From JBHICC01 sp046759385 (lineage in GTDB: Bacteria > Pseudomonadota > Gammaproteobacteria > Acidiferrobacterales > SPGG2), in contig JBHICC010000008.1 of the NCBI GenBank assembly GCA_046759385.1, forward strand, positions 6,304 through 70,303: a DNA stretch of 64,000 nucleotides. Reading direction: 5' to 3'. Below are positions 59,525-64,000 of the stretch, one piece after another. The first letter of the stretch is position 1, and each line of letters opens with the position of its first letter. The notes beneath the pieces were generated by a model. That model was not told the DNA's origin. It did no database searches and worked only from the letters and a program-made list of their open reading frames with translations. Both the position numbers and the translations under genes were made by a program.

Positions 59525-60343
59525 CTGTGCATCATTCTAGTGTGTGACCGAGCACGACAGGCCGCCACTAGTCTAATGATTATCAACCGGTGCTGCGACC
59601 CTTCGCCTATCGTGGCGCTGGGTGGCGCAATGCTGGCGTGGCTTTGCGGGTGCTAGTTATTACTCACGAGCTGCAGCTTTGGCTTGTTTGCCCTAGTGGA
59701 CGTCGGGTTAGCGGCGTCGGCATGCGCAGGTGCCCGAAGCACGGCACGCATGGGCTGTCGGCGTTGTCGCAATGCTTCACCCTGACCTGTACACATCAGC
59801 ACGAAGTCGATCGTGTCGAACTCACATAGCACCGCAAATGTGCGTGTGGCGCGATTTTGGCTAATTGAGATCATTGTTCGTAGGACACTTGCCAGTGTGA
59901 AATCATGTGGTGACTCTGCCGAGCTTAACTCCTCTTCAATAATGACCGGTGAAATTGTCGGTTTCTCACAGATCTCGCCGACTCAAACGAATATTTCCTC
60001 ACAGGGTAGGGGGTTCAAGAACCAACCTGCAGCGGCTTGCGACCCATGTTATTGTGGGGTAAGTGCGGTCACGCGTGCGGCGACAATACCCTGTAGAACA
60101 GGCCACGCGCTGCTATGCTAAGTGTGTACGGCGTACTGAGCTTCCTTTACGTGGAAAGTGCTATTGCCGGACGCCGGCGCGTTTGATGTTAACCCGGAGA
60201 GGCTGTTAGCATCGGCGCTGCTATTGCTGGGTGCTAAACGATCAGATGGGGGAAAGGGATACGCCTGCAGCCTTAGTCGGAACGGGGGCGAGCGTGAGTG
60301 CCAGCGCTCGAGCCGACGGGGGACTGCCGATCAGGGAGTAACG
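59525..60343. other. Long stretch without a supported gene
   Basis: An 819-base region between the divergent ankyrin and MltD genes. Frames on both strands are short and give irregular translations. I find no tRNA-like fold, terminator or repeat. It probably contains the promoters of the two flanking genes and possibly decayed coding sequence, but I cannot support anything specific. Confidence 0.5.
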
Positions 60344-62410
60344 ATGAAGCGTAATTATGTCGCTGCGATCGCGCTTTGGTTTGCGGTTGGTTCCACTTTC
60401 GCTAGTGAGCCAACCGCTTTTCCGCACCCGCCAGACCTTGAGCCTGACATTCATTTTTGGAAGCGCGTATACACGGAGGTCGACACCCAAGGCGGACTGC
60501 TCCACGACGCGCGCCGCCTCGATGTCGTGTACGAAGTGATTCGCTTCCCTGCAACTGCGGGCAACCGCGCACGACAGCGCCACGTCAAGCAGGCTAAACG
60601 GCACTACAAAACCATTCTAATTACGCTCGCACGCGGTAAGCGGGAGAATCTTACAAGCGAGGAAGAACGGGTTCTGGGGCTGTGGCCCGGGGACGTGAGC
60701 AATCGCTTGCTGCATGCCGCCGCGTTCCGACTTCGATTCCAGCTAGGTCAAGCGGACAAGTTTCGAGCGGGCCTGGTACGCTCGGGTGCGTGGAAGGCTC
60801 ATATTGATAAGACCTTTGCGAGCATGGGTCTGCCTACCGAGCTTGGCGTATTACCTCACGTCGAATCGTCTTTCAATCCAGCTGCACGCTCACACGTCGG
60901 GGCTGCGGGGCTGTGGCAGTTTACGCGTTCCACCGGGCGTCGCTATTTGCGTATCGATGGTGCAGTAGACGAGCGAATGGATCCATTCGAGTCGACAATA
61001 GCCGCGGCGCGTCTGCTAAAGCAGAACTATGCCGTTACCGGCAGCTGGCCACTCGCTGTCACAGCTTACAATCACGGGGCCGCCGGAATGAGACGAGCCG
61101 CACGCAAGATGGGGACGGATGATATCGTGACCATTGTTCGTCGCTACCAAAGTCGAACATTCGGGTTTGCGTCGCGCAACTTTTACGTCGCGTTTCTCGC
61201 CGCGTTGGAGGTGGAGACCCACGCGGACAAGCACTTCGGTGCACTTGAGCGAAACCGCGATGCTGCTCGCGACACCGAAGTCATCGAAATCCCGGCCCGC
61301 GTAAGCGCCAAGGCCATGCAGAAGACGCTCGATCTGGAGCGCCAGACGTTGCGTCGGCTCAATCCCGCGCTCCGAAGGTCCGTGTGGAATGGTTCACGGC
61401 GTATCCCGCGTGGCTACAAGCTTCGTGTGCCGCGCGGAATGGGGGATGATTCAACGCGGGTCGCACTAGCGAACATCGCGGCGTCGGAGAAGGTTCGCAT
61501 ACCAAGGCGCGAAACGCCGGAGGGCGTTTACCGGGTTCGGTACGGGGACTCGCTTTCCGAGATTGCGCGCCGTTTTGGCGTCGATGAACAACATCTCATG
61601 GATGTTAACGATATTAGCAACAAGAATCGTATATACGCGGGCCAGCTGTTAAGGGTGGCAAGCATAGCTCCTGTAGCCGGGGCAGCCAGTGTCAAGCCAA
61701 GTAATCGCGCCAGTGAGAAAACGAGTACTGCGCCGATTGTCGATCAGACGGAAACAGCCAAGCCGAAGGCGGCTGAGGCGGCCATCGATCAAATTGAAGC
61801 CACCAAGCCTAAGGCGGCTGAGGCGGCCATCGATCAAATTGAAATGGCTAAACTCGAGGCGGCTGAGCCAGCCACCCTCCAGGAGGCAGAATCCCTCGGC
61901 GGTGCCTTGCCTGTGGGTGTCCATCCCGCCCTATCGGCTGATCCGGGTGACTACCTCGTGGGGGGCGACGGCACTATCGAGGTGCAAGCCGCCGAGACAT
62001 TGGGTCATTATGCTGAGTGGCTCGGCTTGCGCGCCAGCCGGCTGCGACAGCTCAATCGTATGCGCTACCGTCAACCGGTTGTTATTGGCCGGCGCTTGCG
62101 ACTAGATTTCTCTCAGGTGAAGCCCCAGGTGTTTGAGCAGCGACGCATTGCCTACCACGCTGCGCTGCAGGAAGCCTTCTTCCAGCAGTATCAAATTACG
62201 GGGACCGCCGTGCACGTCATGCGCCGCGGCGAAGTGCTGTGGATCTTGGCACAGCGCGAGTATGACGTGCCAATCTGGTTGATTCGCCAGTTCAACCCGG
62301 ACCTCGACGTCGAGCTGCTGTGGCCAGGGACACCGGTCACGATCCCACAGCTAGAGAAACGCGAAGAGCCCACTGCGCCCGAGACGCTGTCGCCGTTACG
62401 CGCCACCTGA
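60344..62410 (+). CDS. mltD: Membrane-bound lytic murein transglycosylase D, LysM-containing
   Basis: A 688-residue secreted protein from ATG 60344 (GGGAG lies six bases before). A signal peptide ends near SEPTAFPHPP. The SLT domain (about 150-270) has the catalytic motif LPHVESSFNPAARSHVGAAG with Glu at about 170 and LWQFTRSTGRRY. A LysM domain is at about 388-432 (YRVRYGDSLSEIARRFGVDE), with further LysM-like segments at about 545-590 and 620-660. Peptidoglycan strands are its substrate. A threefold 15-residue repeat lies between domains. Confidence 0.9.
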   Translation: MKRNYVAAIALWFAVGSTFASEPTAFPHPPDLEPDIHFWKRVYTEVDTQGGLLHDARRLDVVYEVIRFPATAGNRARQRHVKQAKRHYKTILITLARGKRENLTSEEERVLGLWPGDVSNRLLHAAAFRLRFQLGQADKFRAGLVRSGAWKAHIDKTFASMGLPTELGVLPHVESSFNPAARSHVGAAGLWQFTRSTGRRYLRIDGAVDERMDPFESTIAAARLLKQNYAVTGSWPLAVTAYNHGAAGMRRAARKMGTDDIVTIVRRYQSRTFGFASRNFYVAFLAALEVETHADKHFGALERNRDAARDTEVIEIPARVSAKAMQKTLDLERQTLRRLNPALRRSVWNGSRRIPRGYKLRVPRGMGDDSTRVALANIAASEKVRIPRRETPEGVYRVRYGDSLSEIARRFGVDEQHLMDVNDISNKNRIYAGQLLRVASIAPVAGAASVKPSNRASEKTSTAPIVDQTETAKPKAAEAAIDQIEATKPKAAEAAIDQIEMAKLEAAEPATLQEAESLGGALPVGVHPALSADPGDYLVGGDGTIEVQAAETLGHYAEWLGLRASRLRQLNRMRYRQPVVIGRRLRLDFSQVKPQVFEQRRIAYHAALQEAFFQQYQITGTAVHVMRRGEVLWILAQREYDVPIWLIRQFNPDLDVELLWPGTPVTIPQLEKREEPTAPETLSPLRAT
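61742..61876 (+). repeat. Threefold 45-base tandem repeat in mltD
   Basis: Three in-frame copies of 45 bases (61742-61786, 61787-61831, 61832-61876) encode 15 residues each. Copy 2 reads DQIEATKPKAAEAAI; copies 1 and 3 differ at several positions. The unit is charged and Ala-rich and probably forms an extended or helical linker between the first LysM and the C-terminal part. Copy number could vary among strains. Confidence 0.7.
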
Positions 62411-62430
62411 CGTCGTCGCCAAGAAGACGG

Positions 62431-62859
62431 CTATCCCTCTACCTGCTCGCTAACGATGGCGCCCGTCGCCGCATCCTCTATCCAAAGCATGCAACGACCT
62501 TTACTGACGCTTGTGCGAACTTTGTAGCTGCGACCGCTCGCCGCCATGAAGCGCAACGTGGCGCGGCCGTGGGCATGCTCAGTGACCAACTGCTCGCTGA
62601 AGTTGCAGCTTATCAAAAGGTTATGCATTCCCGGACTGACCTTTACCTCGTTCGTGAGGCGGGGAATGAGTGTTTCATCAACCTTGTGGATACGCAGACC
62701 GGGGAAACCGGAGTCATAGACCGGCAGCCTTATGGTAGCGATATCGCCAGGTGGTCGCTCCGGTCCATCGTACACCTTGGCGGTGACACAGCCGGCAATG
62801 AGGACTGCGGTAGCGACCAGTGTGGCGATTAACGAGTTCTGGTGAGTTCGAGGGGCCAT
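62431..62859 (-). CDS. Hypothetical lipoprotein, 142 residues
   Basis: A 142-residue protein with a signal peptide and lipobox (LIAGC) placing Cys24 at the mature start. The mature part is soluble, with IATIRLPVYDSGFPGLRIHKVDETLI and KVSPGMHNLLISCNFSEQ, then KVRTSVSKGRCMLWIEDAATG. Two Cys may pair. Likely an outer- or inner-membrane lipoprotein of unknown function. It converges on mltD with a 20-base gap. Confidence 0.7.
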   Translation of the reverse strand: MAPRTHQNSLIATLVATAVLIAGCVTAKVYDGPERPPGDIATIRLPVYDSGFPGLRIHKVDETLIPRLTNEVKVSPGMHNLLISCNFSEQLVTEHAHGRATLRFMAASGRSYKVRTSVSKGRCMLWIEDAATGAIVSEQVEG

Positions 62860-62904
62860 GCACCGCGGAGTCGTCTGGCAGCTAGTGCAACGCCTGTGGT
62901 CGTG

Positions 62905-63348
62905 CTAGTTCAACTTTTCCTTGTCGACAGGTTTGGGCGGCAGCGAATGGACTTGTACGCCTTCGTCTCGCAATTCCTTGACTTCATCGCCTGTCGCCAG
63001 GCCGCGTATGTTTCGTGCTTCGATCTCGCCGTAGTGAATTTTCCTCGCCTCATCGGGAAAATCGTTGCCGACGTCATCGAAGTGCTTATCTACGTATCGG
63101 TGTAGCGCTTGCAGCGTCTTGGCGGAAATCTGGGCGTTCTTTGATTCCTCGGCTTGTGTGCCGTTGTTGTTCTCTGCGGGGCCCTGAGATCGAACGTGAC
63201 TGGCGGTAGGCAGTTTCTTGACTTCCGTTGAGCCGCATACGGGGCAGCTGAGTAGACCTTGAGAAGTCTGCTCAGCGTAATCTTCTGGTCGGTTGAACCA
63301 GCCCTCGAAGTGATGACCGGCCTCACAGTTCAGATCATAGATCAGCAT
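62905..63348 (-). CDS. DUF1178-family zinc-ribbon protein
   Basis: A 147-residue protein starting MLIYDLNCEAGHHFEGWF, typical of DUF1178 proteins, with CPVCGSTEVKKLPTASHVR giving a CxxC zinc ribbon together with Cys8 and His12. The C-terminus contains IEARNIRGLATGDEVKELRDEG and a final charged tail. Function unknown in this family. ATG 63348 is chosen because it begins the conserved motif; an upstream extension to 63399 has no support. Confidence 0.88.
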   Translation of the reverse strand: MLIYDLNCEAGHHFEGWFNRPEDYAEQTSQGLLSCPVCGSTEVKKLPTASHVRSQGPAENNNGTQAEESKNAQISAKTLQALHRYVDKHFDDVGNDFPDEARKIHYGEIEARNIRGLATGDEVKELRDEGVQVHSLPPKPVDKEKLN

Positions 63349-63585
63349 GAATAAATAATTACACTGTTGCGGCTCAAACATCAAATGTAAGGTTGCCAAG
63401 AGATGAATTCAATCCTGGTGAATCGCGCATAAATCAATGTAATTGGCGGCAAATCCGGCAGGAAACCGTGGCATTCGGCGAGCCGCTTCGGACCAAATCA
63501 TGCTTGCATGGGGTTTACAGCGTCCGTAGCATCACTCGCGCGCTAGCCATATGCTGGCGCCACTACCCAACCGAGAGATACCTCA

Positions 63586-64000
63586 ATGGACCACCAGACC
63601 ATACGCTTCGATGTCAGAGACCAGGTTGCTTTCATTACCTTAAGCCGACCTGAAGCCGCTAATAGCATCAATCTAGCTGTCGCGCGCGAACTGATGGACG
63701 CCGCAATCCGCTGCGATGCTGATCCGAATGTTCGCGCCGTGCTCCTTACGGGTGCAGGGGAAAAGATGTTCAGTGCGGGTGGTGACCTGAAGACCTTTGC
63801 TAGATTGGGTGAAGAGCTCAGCACCACCTTAAAGGAGATTACCACCTATCTGCATTCGGCAATCTCCCATTTGGCGAGGATGGATGCGCCGGTCATCGCC
63901 GCCGTTAATGGCGTGGCTGCCGGAGCGGGTATGAGCCTCGCAATGAGTGCCGACGTGGTGGTGGCCGCGGCGTCGGCAAAGTTCACGATGGCCTATACCG
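63586..64000 (+). CDS. Enoyl-CoA hydratase/isomerase, truncated by the window edge
   Basis: ATG 63586 begins a crotonase-fold protein: RFDVRDQVAFITLSRPEAAN, the oxyanion-hole GAGEKMFSAGGDLKTFARL and VIAAVNGVAAGAGMSLAMSADVVVA. The frame is open to the last base (138 codons), so the C-terminal half lies outside. It is not the same as the 24031 gene. Likely fatty-acid or aromatic-acid degradation, but no partner gene is visible. Confidence 0.87.
   Translation, partial: MDHQTIRFDVRDQVAFITLSRPEAANSINLAVARELMDAAIRCDADPNVRAVLLTGAGEKMFSAGGDLKTFARLGEELSTTLKEITTYLHSAISHLARMDAPVIAAVNGVAAGAGMSLAMSADVVVAAASAKFTMAYT

Noticed and set aside
59525..60343. A tRNA or small RNA gene in the 819-base gap
   Set aside because: No cloverleaf or TTCGA T-loop was found; the open frames give no recognisable product.
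1..64000. CRISPR array, insertion sequence or prophage
   Set aside because: I found no regular spacer-repeat array, no transposase or integrase motif, and no terminal inverted repeats flanking a gene group.

Overview
The window looks like chromosomal DNA of a free-living gammaproteobacterium. It is moderately GC-rich by eye and densely coded on both strands, with many GTG and TTG starts. The main taxonomic clue is a YcgL-family gene at 18684, a family largely confined to Gammaproteobacteria. SlyD with a His-rich tail, MltD-type transglycosylase, QueC and DUF1178 fit but are less specific. I cannot name a species. I see no tRNA, rRNA, CRISPR array, integrase, transposase or phage block. The region is single genes and short operons, with several decayed genes.

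Layout. 1-7.5 kb: an internally shortened APC permease, HlyU-like protein, a lipoprotein, a cold-shock protein, hypothetical genes, a stand-alone cyclic-nucleotide-binding domain, a PBP7-type endopeptidase and a VOC protein. 7.5-13.4 kb: an MFS transporter, SlyD with a macro-like partner, and a tight three-gene operon (10779-12728). That operon pairs a MotA/TolQ/ExbB proton-channel subunit with an ExbD-like protein whose periplasmic domain is unusual. 13.6-22.4 kb: an SLT transglycosylase behind an 18-codon leader ORF, an indoleamine 2,3-dioxygenase homologue, a TGS-domain GTPase, a run of tiny genes, a second MFS transporter and a rhomboid protease. 22.4-25.9 kb: a leftward set with an ABC ATPase, NAD(P)HX epimerase, enoyl-CoA hydratase and a substrate-binding-like protein.

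26-36 kb: a LOG-family protein, a YdcF-like protein, an FHA-GGDEF protein, gamma-carbonic anhydrase, a methyltransferase, an M20 amidohydrolase under a CRP-like dyad, and an 1127-residue zinc-ribbon/cyclase/ATPase/TPR protein. 36-48 kb: a response-regulator remnant, GST, a frameshifted kelch gene, an SDR, a second FHA-GGDEF protein, a CHASE2-Ser/Thr kinase, and an FkbM methyltransferase that seems to separate a leftward gene from its terminator. 48-64 kb: two secreted ankyrin proteins, EEP hydrolase, NHL protein, AKR, SYLF protein, QueC, GST, a pentapeptide protein, an amber-interrupted 2H phosphoesterase, a SprT-like metalloprotease, MltD and a truncated enoyl-CoA hydratase at the right edge.

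The two best candidates for an undescribed system are these. (1) The proton-channel operon at 10779-12728 keeps the channel parts (including an Asp aligned with ExbD Asp25) but replaces the usual periplasmic output domain and adds an unknown third membrane protein. (2) A dispersed phospho-signalling set consists of a CHASE2 kinase and two colinear 323-residue FHA-GGDEF proteins, both without a catalytic GGDEF motif. Three further points concern RNA and regulation: intrinsic terminators at 19631 and 50179 have no protein gene upstream on their strand, a minus-strand terminator at 45913 is stranded, and CRP-like dyads occur at three sites.
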